Assembly (NCBI GenBank): GCA_002150815.3
Contig: NDFF03000367.1
Span: 248,001 to 312,000 of the forward strand
Direction: 5' to 3'
Source: Grammothele lineata
Taxonomy: Eukaryota > Basidiomycota > Agaricomycetes > Polyporales > Polyporaceae
Length of the DNA: 64,000 bases
The position numbers were made by a program, and so were the translations under genes. Below the pieces are notes generated by a model. It saw nothing but the letters and a program-made list of their open reading frames with translations, was not told the origin of the DNA and searched no databases. This document shows positions 10,324-21,148 of this stretch, in pieces. Each line of letters opens with the position of its first letter. Position 1 is the stretch's first letter.

Positions 10324-12058
10324 TCACTCGTTCGCTTCGTCGTTCGAGTCGAGTAGACTATGTAGCAGGGAAAGGGAAGAGCGCGTCAGACGCCTTCAGG
10401 ACGGCTGAGGAATGGCAGGCGCACCTATACTGCTTCATAAGTGAGCACTCGCCGCCGTTCTCGAGGTCGATGTTGTACGAGTAGAAGTAGCCCTCGGACG
10501 AGAGCACCATCACCTGCGGCATCGTCCTGTCCCGCCACAACCACACGCGTCAGTATCTCACTCGCGCGAACATCATCGTCAAACGCGTCGGGGAACAAGA
10601 CGCACCCGCTCAGCGCAGCGATACACCGCGCGCCGCTCGTCGGGAGCCGGAGGAACGCAAAGTCGCGCGAGGGTTCCCACATCTCCGTGAGCGTGTTGGG
10701 CAGGTAGCCGCCCACGGACGCGGTCAGGTTCTTCGTTAGGTGCGCCGATCGCCGTCGTAGCGCCGACCTACACACCAACAATTCCTAGTGAGCGGACAAC
10801 AAGGCGCGCATAAGGGTGCAAGAGATGACGCACGAGACGCTGCTCCCCTTCTTCTTGTCCACGTACGCCTCATACCCTCCGTCCAGCCCCTGCGAGCCCT
10901 CTCGGCTGTCGATCGACCCCGCGGGACTCGCAGGACTTGCCGTCACCGCCATACCCGCGCCCGCACCACCGCGGCCCTGGCCGAGTTTGAAGATATGAAC
11001 GGTATCGTGCGCGGAGGAGACGACGAGGAGTGAGGAGACGAGGTTGAAGTTGAGCGAATAAATGCGCGCCTCGCGCGTGCCGCGGCGGAACTGGTACAGC
11101 TTCTCCGCCCCGGGCACGCTCCAGACGCGAATCACCGTGCCCTTGTCGGACGCGGTCGCGAGGAGGGTGCCGGTGCTGTTGAGGGAGAGCGCGGAGATGG
11201 GCGACTTGTGCGCCTGGATGACGTTCGCGACTGTGAGGGAGCGTGTCGAGAAGAGGAGGACGTCGCCTGTTGAGGGTGCTGCAGCGGGCGGGGCGGGTTG
11301 TTGGGCGGGTGAAGCTTGGGAGAGTGCGGGAGAAGGGACGGGCGAGGGGTATGCGAGGTAGGAATTGTCGGCGGAGGGAGAGAGAGCGACGACGGCTGCG
11401 AGGCGCGTATGGGTATGCGGGCGCGTGCAGAATGTAGGCGGACGTACCATTTGGGTTTGGTGTTGTCTCGATGACATGGAGGAGCTTCATGTTAGAGATG
11501 TCGTAGATGTAGATTTCAACCTCGAGGACAATAACGAGTGTCTTGCGGTTGAGCTTGACGGCGAGGATAGAGGAAGGGAAGAGGAGCTCGCAGATCATGG
11601 ATTGCCGCTACGGGCGAACGGGGGATCAGAAAGTGTCCACATACCGGAGAGGTGGAAGGCGACCATTCAACGCGCGTTGCCCAACGTCTCAATGTCGCGT
11701 AGGAAACATACCTTTGTGTTGACAATCTGAAGTTTCCGGGGGCTAGACTGTGGGTGGTCGGCTGCTCCGACGAGGGCGAGGAGAGAGGTACAGAAGAGCA
11801 TCTCGACAATTCCACGTGCTCCATCATCTGTATGAGTGTAAGTGATGAGAGCGCATGTAGAGAGCAGGTAGAACGTACTCATGGTATATACCCTCCCAAA
11901 AGGATCACAGTTAGTGATGCTATACCCCTTCTTCGTACCGACGGAGATGCATCTGGTAGGGTAAGCCAGGCGCGGAGAGGCGAGCATTGAACTAAGGCTC
12001 ACGTAAAGTCCTGGTTGAAGTTGGCGAAGAGCATGCTCGGGTTCACGCGCTCCGCCAT
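10324..12058 (-). CDS. atg18: Autophagy protein Atg18 (PROPPIN beta-propeller)
   Basis: Multi-exon gene (first exons 12003-12058, 11879-11952, 11712-11827, 11448-11607; last exon 10324-10357). The N-terminus [19 protein letters not shown] continues into [19 protein letters not shown] and [14 protein letters not shown], both hallmark Atg18 segments. The phosphoinositide-binding FRRG motif is in [17 protein letters not shown], and WD-type blades precede it ([17 protein letters not shown]). The C-terminus is [16 protein letters not shown]...[13 protein letters not shown]. Atg18 binds PI3P and PI(3,5)P2 and acts with Atg2 in autophagosome growth and vacuole homeostasis. A Pro/Ala-rich insert follows blade 3, and a second disordered loop (GRGGAGAG...) follows the FRRG blade, the usual place for a variable loop. 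All phases close. It is divergent to the deaminase gene across a 600-nt shared upstream region. Confidence 0.93.
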
Positions 12059-12657
12059 CGCTGTCAACGGACGAGAAGGGAGGTTAAGTTGGGATAGAGG
12101 AGACGGTCGTCGTCGAAGCTCACGTTGGCTGCACGTCCCGAGTTCAGCATGCGGCCCGGTGACGACTGTGTGACGATAGTGACAGACCTGTGACCCCCGC
12201 TATATGGCCCCCACGCGTGACATTTCACGGCTCCTTCAGTCTTGGGTTGGTCGGTCACTACGTCTGGGCACGCCATTCGCAACCGCCTCCTTGCAGTGCT
12301 TAGACGATGTGTACGCGTCAACGGGAATATCTTGACATCGTATGTTCTACTCTAGTTCACTCTTGTGGCACCCCGTTCGCTCACTGGCCTCTGCACAGTT
12401 TGCTATTGAACGTCGAGAGTGAACCTTTGGAGTGGATTATATCGCACAGGCGGATACGTACGGTATTACTCGAAGCATGCGTACCATTGTTATGTGGTAC
12501 GGATATTGGAAGTCGAACCAGCATTTACATACTTCCTTCCTGTTCTGACTCGTCCCCTGCGGCGACACGATCGGTGACGCGGACGTCACGCAGCTCTTTG
12601 AACCGCTTGCCCCTTTCTTTGACTCATGCCAGTGCCCCCTCTAGTCTCTCCCCCAAG
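12059..12657. promoter_or_regulatory. Divergent promoter region, Atg18 and deaminase, with clustered GTGAC words
   Basis: Five GTGAC pentamers occur within 63 nt at 12159, 12170, 12179, 12190 and 12217; two are GTGACGA, resembling bZIP half sites. A TATA-like CTATATGG is at about 12199-12206, and TTATATCG near 12437. An open frame from an ATG at 12307 runs in frame into the deaminase, so an earlier start cannot be excluded. Confidence 0.4.
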
Positions 12658-14776
12658 ATGATCTCTGCACTTTGTGTCACTGACATGTACACAGAGTTAT
12701 CTGCAGACATTACAGCTCTCACCACGATCCTTTCCGGCCATCGACCCAAAATACAACGGCCGGCCAACTTGAAGTCCGCCTCACTCAACCCGTTACAGCA
12801 TATCGCAAATTTGTTGACCACCGGGTCCCTTCCTTCGCAAGACCCTTCAAAATCCGACGTTTCGACTACGACCATCTCAGAACCCACCCAATCATCCGCT
12901 TCCTGCAACGAGCATGCATCCTCAGCCCCCGCCCTGGAGCCTCATCCTCAGGCCCCTCTCGCCGTCACTTCCGTCTTACTCCAAGATGGTACAGCTTCCG
13001 GCCTTGTTGTGACAGCCAGGGATCCCGGGAACGCTTTCCTAGTTCCTCCTCTGCCTGAAGACGGAGTCTCGAATGCAGCCATCATGGACCATAATCCCTC
13101 TTACGCGCCCGGTCGTGCACTTCTCGGCCTGAAAAAGCTATCCAAGCAACAGAGCGTCGAGTCCATCCTTGATCTTTCTTACATCCCTCAGTGCGTGCTG
13201 CCCGCCGTATTCGCAATCCATGCTGATTTCTATGCTCAGCCCCGGCGAACATCCCGCGAACGTTTTCACTGTCTTGCGCGCTTTCAGCGCCGACCCAGAG
13301 CTGGTCAACAAGTTTGGTCCTGACTTTATGTGTTACATTGTCCGTGCAGGATACCCGAAACACGCCAGCCGGCTTCTATCCATTCGCAAGTCGTTCACGC
13401 GACATCCGACAGACGCTCTCGATGACTTTGCCACGGCGCTTGACAACGACGACGGCACCCTCAAAGATCAGTTCAGACCCAAGGTCTTCCCCTGGCGGAC
13501 CAAAGTCTGGTCTCGCGAACTGGAGGCCAGGCTCGCGGCTGTTGGTCTGTTTCTCGAGGACCGGCACGTTCGTCTCCAGTGCCCCAAGGATCTCGCGCTC
13601 TGGATCCGCGTCTTCACCGAGGCCTTCCGCAGACTGGAGAGCGCCCTCCTCAGTCCGTCACCAATGAATCCTTACAAGACAATCTCCGAAGAGGAATGTA
13701 TCGACGCGGCAGCTGCATTGCACCTGATTGTCAACTTCGTCGAATCCTCCGCAACCGACAAGCTCTTGAGCTGCCAGGCGATCTCGGGATACATCGAGCC
13801 TGGATCCGGCTACGGTGCTGACGACGGTATGTATTGTGGCGCCGTGCCTGCTTCTCACACTCACTTTGATTACATGTGAAGAGCACGACCCCATTGACCG
13901 CCATGAGACACGTCCAGGGGCGATGCTACTACAGCGTCTGCGCGCGCTCACTGGGCCCGCGACGGCGGTGGTGTGGAGCCGAGAGATGAGGCGGCCGAAC
14001 CACGTGCAAGTCCCTCCAGATATCGAGCCCTGGCTCGTCGTGGTTCCCGATCCGATCCGACTGACGTCTGAAGCGGAGCGCGCTGCACATCGTGCAAAGC
14101 TCGTCGATGAGATAGCTGCACGTATGACTGACTACGACGTTCGCGCGTACGTCCAGAACGCAGCGGCAGACAAACCTACACGACTCACGAGAGAGGTTAT
14201 CCGAATGAAAGCACGAGCACTCGCCGACAAGATCACTCCCCAGAACTCCACATACGCCAACGTTCGTGTCCACGCGGAGGCCGCAATGATGGGTCTGGGT
14301 TGCACATTCTGCACCGACAGCTCTGCAGAACAGGCGCGAGCGGCACTTGGCTTGGAGCAAGCTGAGACCGATGCGCTCAAGGCGGTGTTCACGGTATGCA
14401 GCCTGGCCTAGTCTCTCCGGTGTGTCTTGCATTTACCGCTATATCCTGCTCTTCGCAGGCTCCCGAGTGCGCGATTGGCGTGGGTAAGAAGTGTTGCTGG
14501 TGCTGTTGGAAGCTCTACAACTGGCTCTCGACTTGGGGTGATCCGGCCACGCTCGTGTTGAGCCATCCACCTCCGGGCTCACCTGCCGGGCCACAGGCTG
14601 TCACCGTGCTCGATCCTTCCCAAGATCCCGAGGAGTGGCCGGCGTTCAAGTTGCACGGGACGCATGGAGTCGTCTTGCCCTGGGCGCCGCCGACAATAGG
14701 CATGCCCATCGAGTTCCTGGAGACGTTGCGTAACACTCTGTTGCGCATGGAAGCGGACTATGCGCTTGGGAAGTAA
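12658..14776 (+). CDS. Putative OTT_1508-like nucleic-acid deaminase
   Basis: Four exons (12658-13190, 13240-13826, 13882-14393, 14459-14776) give about 649 aa. The C-terminal half carries a zinc-dependent deaminase signature: HAE in RVHAEAAMMGL (catalytic Glu and zinc His) and, after an intron, AIGVGKKCCWCCWKLYNWL with the Cys pair. This arrangement resembles the fungal OTT_1508-type branch of the deaminase superfamily, whose members are predicted but mostly untested nucleic-acid deaminases. The large N-terminal part is helical and unrecognised (for example LVNKFGPDFMCYIVRAGYPK). The start is uncertain: the frame is open back to 12307. It sits 386 nt upstream of, and codirectional with, an E(z)-like SET gene. 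A remnant similar to its residues about 95-145 lies beside the second SET copy at 36.1-36.35 kb. A free-nucleoside or RNA substrate is also possible. Confidence 0.75.
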
Positions 14777-15162
14777 AGTTCGAACTCTTAGATTTGCGAC
14801 CGCGGTAGACGTTCGCTTGACCGTGAGTCCCAAATAATATTGCGTCACGTCGGGCCGAATTGTTTGAGCAATGTTTGAGTACAATTATCGCCTTCCGGGT
14901 CTTCATGTATGATATATTGCGTTTGCGCAAGGCCGTTCATCCAGAATACAAGCTACTATCTAATTGCCCCCGAATACATGGCCGAGAGCCTTGGACGGTC
15001 GATTGATGAGCGACCTCGTTGGGCGCGTCTGCTTACACCTGCTGATTACAAGCCGGCGCTCTTCTGGCGAAAGAGGCTCTCTTTACATCCTTGCTTTCTA
15101 CTTGTCAGAAATCCTCATCCCGATCTCTGGTTTGCTTTACGGTCCCTTCTCCCCGTTGCGCG
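14777..15162. other. Spacer between deaminase and E(z)-like gene
   Basis: 386 nt with no recognised gene. It presumably holds the terminator of the deaminase and the promoter of the SET gene; no clear TATA box was seen. Confidence 0.35.
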
Positions 15163-17964
15163 ATGTCCGACTCCGATAGCCCTCATGGCGACGACGATCT
15201 GAACGACGTTCTCCGTGCACATCGCCAACGTTATGCTGCACTCCGGCGCATCCCCGACGCCATCCAAGACGCCTACCGCAACGCTTGGAACGACTTCTAC
15301 GCTTGGGAGCCCGCCCACTCCGCCCAGCTTCTTCGTAGCCTTCAAGCTGACCTTGATGCGCCCTCAATCTCCTCTGATGACCTTATAGCTCATGTCAACG
15401 TCGAGCGCCCCGCCGCCAACCGCATGGACGTCGACATCGACGACGACGCCGTCGTTCCTCAGGCTGTCTACACCCAATGGTTCCCGACGCTTTCAGCTTC
15501 TCGCGTACCCCTCTCCGCCGATATCGTATCGGCTGACGACGCATCCTCCACGGACTATGCGTACCCGAAATACGAAGCGTGCACGCCCGCCGCGCGCAGC
15601 ATCCGCCATGACGGCGAGGGTGACGTTTTGCGCTTCATCCCATACGCCGATGAGGGCAAGATGGCCAGGGAACGCCGCTTGCGCCGGTTCGCGCGGCCGT
15701 ACAAGTCCTTCGCATGGCAGACCGACTGGTTTGATGTCGACTGTGAGTAGTCTGTCTCCTTTTCCCCTTCCTCGTCTCCTGCTATCCTGCGCCTCGTCCG
15801 GATACTACCACCGTCGCCCCCGCGCATGCAGACAAGCTCGTTGCACTCGACGCCGTATGGACTCTATATCAGGACGAGATCTCGCTCGCGGAGATGGACA
15901 AGCACGTCGTTCCCTTCTTCCCCATCGCTCTCGGCCAGAATGGGCTGGTGGCCGCGATGGGTCGTCGGTATGTCCTCTTCGTCTCCCTCGCTCGGCGATT
16001 TCTACTCATGCCGCGGCGGCGTCAGCGACATGATCCCCTCTCGCGCGAACGTAGATCTCGAGACCCTCAAGTCCCCTCCGCCCTCGCACCTCTGGCAATC
16101 CGTAAATAGCTCTACTGCCCTTTTTTGTTCCTCCGTCCACTGTAATGAATTCCTCTGCATGACACACAGTAAGTCGCGCGTGCATCATCGCCTCGCCCAA
16201 CTGTGCCCATACACTGTCGTGCGTCTCTCTCTTCTCCCTCAGAAGTCATCGCCCCTCCTGTATCGCACGTACCGCGCAAGAAGCAGAACGCGCGTCTGTT
16301 CAACGTCTCGCGCAAAACATGTGGTCCGTCTTGCTTCCGCACCGCAAGCGAGGAGATGTTCCGGGTAAGTGGGTCCATTGCGAGGACGAGCACCGGCTCA
16401 AGACGCGCAGGACCTCGACGTCCTCGCGGTAGACCAAGACGTTGTAGACATCCTTAGGCTGTTCCCGGACCAGCTCCCGTGTGAGCTTGCCCAGCTCTGT
16501 CGCTCAACCTGTATGAATGTGTGTTTCCGTATGCATTGTCCGGCCCGCCGATCCACTGAACCGTGTGTGCTTGGTGCGCCACACAGGTGTTCATACACAG
16601 AGCGTTCCTGTTTCCGGACAGTAACACTGCGCCTTCGCTGCTGCTCGAGAGTCACGCTAGTGCATTGTCCCCAACGCTCGACAGGTGAGCGAGACACACG
16701 CTCTGAGTTCTCAGTCACCCAAATGCTCGCCTCACACGACCTCGGCTGCAGAGTGAACTTCTGCACCCACGCAGGCCCATGCACCGAGGCCAACCGCTGC
16801 TACTGCAAGATCAACGGAATCAAATGCCAGAGGCGGTGCCGGTGTCCGCAGACCTGTACGGCCCCTTGGATTCGCCATAATAACAGAAGACTGACACGCC
16901 CTAGGCACCAATTCTCCCCGAGGGTGCAAGCAAGTGTGTGGGAAGAGCCAGAAGTGCAACCCGGGCTCTTGTCCGTGTCGGATTGGTGGTTGGGAGTGCA
17001 GTCCTGATTGGTGCACGTTGCGGAGGTGCGAAGTACATTTTTATCAGGCCCCGCAGGTATTGACTTCGTTCTCGAGTAGTCGAACAGGTGACATACTTGG
17101 CCATAGAGGACTCAGGTTGCCTAACGGGTCTTCGATTTGCGTCAGGAAAGGGAAAGAAGCGCGCGAAGCATTGTTGCAACAACATGTCCTATCAACGAGA
17201 TAAGAAACCGGTATATCCATTCTCACAGATGACTGACATGTGCTAACTCAACCTTCAGAACCTCGCGGTCAAGATCGGGACATGGGGCTTGGGAGCCTTT
17301 GCTACCCGTGACCTGAAGAAAGACGTGTTCTTGGGAGGTCAGCCTTCTCTGCTTGTTGTGCCGCACAAACCAATGTGTTGACAGCCTGATTTTGTCTCAG
17401 AATATATCGCAGAAGTATACCCCCACCTCGTCGAAAACTCTGAGTAAGACCTCCGCCGCAGAACATCACATTCCCACCATCGCTCATCGGGTCTGATCTT
17501 TCACAGCATAGACGCCTCGCACGCGATGCTCAACGACCACCGAGGCCTAAACTACTTCTTCACAGTGACAGATACCAACATCGTGCAAGACGCGGCTACC
17601 GTCGGCGACCCAACGAGGTGTCTGAACGATCACCTGGACAAGGGGTTGATCAACACGGTAGCGACCTGTAAAGCGAGTTCTCCTGACGACTAGTCACGTA
17701 CGCTGACGAGCATCTTAGGCACCGGAGTCGACGCAGACAGCAAGCTCCTGTTCGTCACCAGTAAGCATTCACACGAGTCCAGCTGTCATCGAAGGTCTGT
17801 ACTGACTCTGTTCAGCCGGCAGCGTCCCAGCCGGACAAGAATTGTTCTTGGACTACGGGGCAGGATACTGGGAGCACCACGGGGAGCACTCGAGCGACAG
17901 CGACGAGGGCGACGTCCAAGACGCGCTGGAAGTGGCCAGCCTTGATGGAGAGAGCGGGGAGTGA
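15163..17964 (+). CDS. E(z)-like CXC-SET domain protein, copy 1
   Basis: Predicted 15-exon gene. The N-terminal 200 residues are acidic and unrecognised. A middle region includes NSSTALFCSSVHCNEF and RKTCGPSCFRTASEEM. A CXC cluster follows, starting NFCTHAGPCTEANRCYCK and continuing CKQVCGKSQKC and CPCRIGGWECSPDWC. The SET domain begins KIGTWGLGAFATRDL and ends GQELFLDYGAGYW. This order is that of Enhancer-of-zeste H3K27 methyltransferases. The SET NHS motif is altered: RCLNDHLDKG stands where RFxNHS is expected, so the His is lost while the C-terminal Tyr (LDYG) remains. Methyltransferase activity is therefore uncertain. Frame across the CXC-SET junction needs an 11-nt exon at 17077-17087. 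A close inverted paralogue lies at 32.7-35.6 kb. Confidence 0.85.
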
Positions 17965-18236
17965 TCGAGATCGCACACCCAGAAAGCATACATGAATCCA
18001 TACTGTACAACATTTCGACGACCCCCCGCCGTTGCAGGTGCTTCTGGCCTAGCTCGAACGCATGTATTTCCCTCTCAAAATCCCGACGCGCGGAGGACTA
18101 GTGAAGATGGTTGCTTGTCGACATTGACGACCAAGCTGCATAATAGTCCGGGTCTCTGAGGTATAAAGCGACGCTTTTACATAGCATGCAGTGCATAAAA
18201 AACAACCCAAACGTCCATCCCCTCTCACATCTCCCC

Positions 18237-20494
18237 TCAAGCCTTGATCCTCCTAACCTCATACCTCACCCTCTCCGCATCGCGCACGAGCACGACCACC
18301 CGTCCCGCTCCGTCCCCAGAGCCAGCGTCCCAGTGGTCGAGCCGGCGGAGGCGCGGGCAGCGCCACGCGAGCACGCTCGCCACCTCGTCGTTCTTGCGCG
18401 TCCGGCTGCGGTCCGACATCGACAGGTGTAGGGCCGCGCCGGGGTCCGCGCTCGTGCTCGCGACGGCGTGGAAGAAGCGCACGCCGTGGAAGGTCGTGAG
18501 CTCGGGGAGCTGCGCGAGGACGTTCGCCCATTCGCTCTGTCGACGACGGACGTGCCATTAGCGAACGTCCGGAATGATAACGTACAGCGTTGCGGACTCA
18601 CTGGGTTGGTGACCGGGGCGTGTGTAACCGCAAGGCCTCTCCCCGCAGACCCAGACGCACCGGACGCCGCTGTAGAGGCTCCAGCAGCAGCAGCGCCCGG
18701 TCCCGCCGCCGTCCTCCGCCCAAGGTCAAGCCACGTAAGTCGAGGCACGCACTCGACGAGCCTCCGCATGTCCTCGATATCGTTCCATCCCGCAAGCTCG
18801 AGCCTTTTCACCGTCTGCCCTCCAAACGCCCTCAAGTTCTCCAGGAACGCGCGGTCGCGCGCGGGCCCGGCCAGCCGCACGCCCTTGATCGTCTCGAGCG
18901 GCCTCGAGTTCGTCGCTGCGTGCTCCGAATCCCGATCTCCGTCTTCGGAGGGGCTCGCGGGGCACGCGAGCAAAGCGCTGACGACGTCCCTGCTCGCCCT
19001 GATCTCGCGCAAGCGCGGGAGGCACCCAGGCGGGAACTTCAGGCGAGCCGCGAGCTCCGGGGCTGCAGCCCCATTGCCCGCGCCCGCTGCCCCAAAGGTG
19101 AGGTCGAGGTGGAGGACCTCGAGCGCGAGGTGGGCGGAGAGGAAGGCGAGGAAGGCGTCGAGGCCGGCGTGCGGGGAGCACCAGAGGCCGGAGAGCGTGA
19201 GCTGTCGGAGGGACGCCCAGCGGCCGGTGAGGAGGAAGTCGTCCGCGACGGGGTTGAGGAACCCGGGCTGGTTGCGCGGGAGGTAGCTGATGTCTAGCGT
19301 CTGCGCGCGGTCAGTGCGCGGTCAGTACAAAGAGGATAAGGAGGGGACGCACCTCGAGGTTCGGGCAGTGGTGGAGCATGGAGGAGATACGCGACAGGTC
19401 GGGATTCTTGGCCGCCCCGAAGGTGGACTTGCTCCCGCGGAGGACGGCGGTCCTGAGGTCGTGCAGCTGCGATAGGCAATCCACGTTCGCGTCGTCCGTC
19501 TGCTACAGCGGACAGTAGCACTCACCACCAGCCGCTTCTCCCCGTCTTCCTTCCCTGCCCCCTGCGCGTCCTCACCGTCCCCGCCCTCGCCATCAGACTC
19601 CGACTCCTCCGCGGTCGAGGCGGGCTGGAACACCGCGTTGTCCTCCCCCTCCACCTCGACCACACTCCCGCCCCGCTCAAGCGCGTCCCACACCTTCGCG
19701 AACGACACCAATGAGTGGCTACACGCCCACCTCACGCTCCTCAACGCCCCCATCCTCGCCAGCGCCGCAAGCACATACCTCTCCTGCTTCGCGTGCATCC
19801 CCAACTCGTCCCCCGAGCTGTCAAAGTCCGTATCCCTCACGCCCCCTCCCCCAAGCACGACCTCCCTCGGCACCGCCTCCTCCCCCCTCCCAGCCCTCTC
19901 ATCCAATATCTCCAACCTTCTCACGTTCCTCGCCAACGCCCTCCTCACAACCAAATGATGCCACACCCTCAACGCCCCCGGCCTCGCCTTCACCACCCGA
20001 TACTGCACATGCCTCTCCCCCACCACCGCCCACATCCTCCTACACGTCCTCGCCAAGCTCAACGCGTCCTGCCTCCCCTCGACCCAAAACGCGACCTGGT
20101 CCAGCACCTCCGTCGGTAACCGCGCGAGCGCCGCGCGGCTCGCGCACGGGGCGAGCCCCACGAAGGGCTCGAGCAGCGCGAGAAGGTGCAGCGCGAGCCG
20201 GTGTTCCTCGGGCCTCAAGCGGAGCGCGTGTGCGCCCGGGCGGGAGGGGAGCGAGGAGAGGAGGACGTGCAGGGCGTTGAGCGCCGCGAAGGGGTCTGTG
20301 CGGGCGTACGCGGTGCAGTCGGTGTCGACGGGGGAGCGCGGGGCGGGTTTGCCCCCTCCTCCTGAGGCGGGTTTGCGGCCGCTAGCAGCAGGGGTGCTGG
20401 GTGGGTTGGAGAGGGGGCATGGGATGCCACCACCGCCCTTGGGGAGGGAGCTGGCGGGGCGGCGCGAGGGAAGGGGACGCGACGGGGGCGCCAT
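18237..20494 (-). CDS. F-box/LRR-like protein
   Basis: Four exons joined by short introns near 19500-19526, 19300-19352 and 18540-18602 give an uninterrupted frame. A Ser/Pro/Gly-rich N-terminus precedes an F-box-like segment, ARLPTEVLDQVAFWVEGR followed by DALSLARTCRRMWAVV. The remainder has leucine-rich stretches such as LRQLTLSGLWCSPH, LEVLHLDLTFG and VPRLTWLDLGRR, in line with a solenoid substrate receptor. F-box proteins link targets to SCF ubiquitin ligases through Skp1; the target here is unknown. An acidic linker (ESDGEGGDGEDAQG) separates the F-box part from the repeats. ATG 20494 was chosen because upstream sequence in frame has no family character. Confidence 0.75.
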
Positions 20495-21148
20495 CGCGGT
20501 CGCGGTTGAGGGGGCGGTACGCGTCGAGCGCGGGCTCGGACTGATAACTACTTGGAGTGCGTATCGATAGAAGGCAGTACGAGGCCGCGCACGGGGGCCT
20601 TCGGTCCCGCGGTGGGTGGGGGCGATGACTAGGACAGGACGTCCTAGGACGTCCCAAGCCCGCGGGAAACTTCCAGGCCCGTTGATGGACTGTACGTGCC
20701 TCGTGGATCTCGGGCGTCCCCCCCCCCCTTTGAACACGGGAACGGGACCAGATTCGGCGCGCCGTGCGCGCGCAATGTCGCCCACAGCTTCCAAGCTCGC
20801 AAGGGTCGTCGGCGGCTCAGACTCGCTCTTGGCGAAGATCCTTGGTATGTACTAGCCTGCACCGCAAAGGATCGACACGGCATCCAGCTAAATAACCAAC
20901 TAAACCACCATTCCAAGACGTCAACGAGAAGAAGTACCATTACACGGCGCCCAAGCGTCCCACAGACACACCTACAACGTCCGCCAGACATTAGCTACAT
21001 CCCAAGAGAGGCCATTTATCGTGAGGAACCGTAAGAAAAGGATATCGATATCGCATAACTCAGTCGTGACCGCGAACGTATACGTCGCGCGCGGGCACAC
21101 GTCCGTCCGTCCGTTCGTCCTATACACACAACGTCTGCCCCCGCCCGC
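20495..21148. other. Spacer upstream of the F-box gene
   Basis: About 650 nt between the F-box gene start and the UNC93-like gene end, both on the minus strand. No gene is recognised. Confidence 0.35.

Noticed and set aside
17088..17145. Using the acceptor at GTCGAACAG to extend the SET exon of E(z)-like copy 1
   Set aside because: It would keep frame in copy 1, but the equivalent segment in copy 2 contains a stop, whereas the small-exon model works for both.
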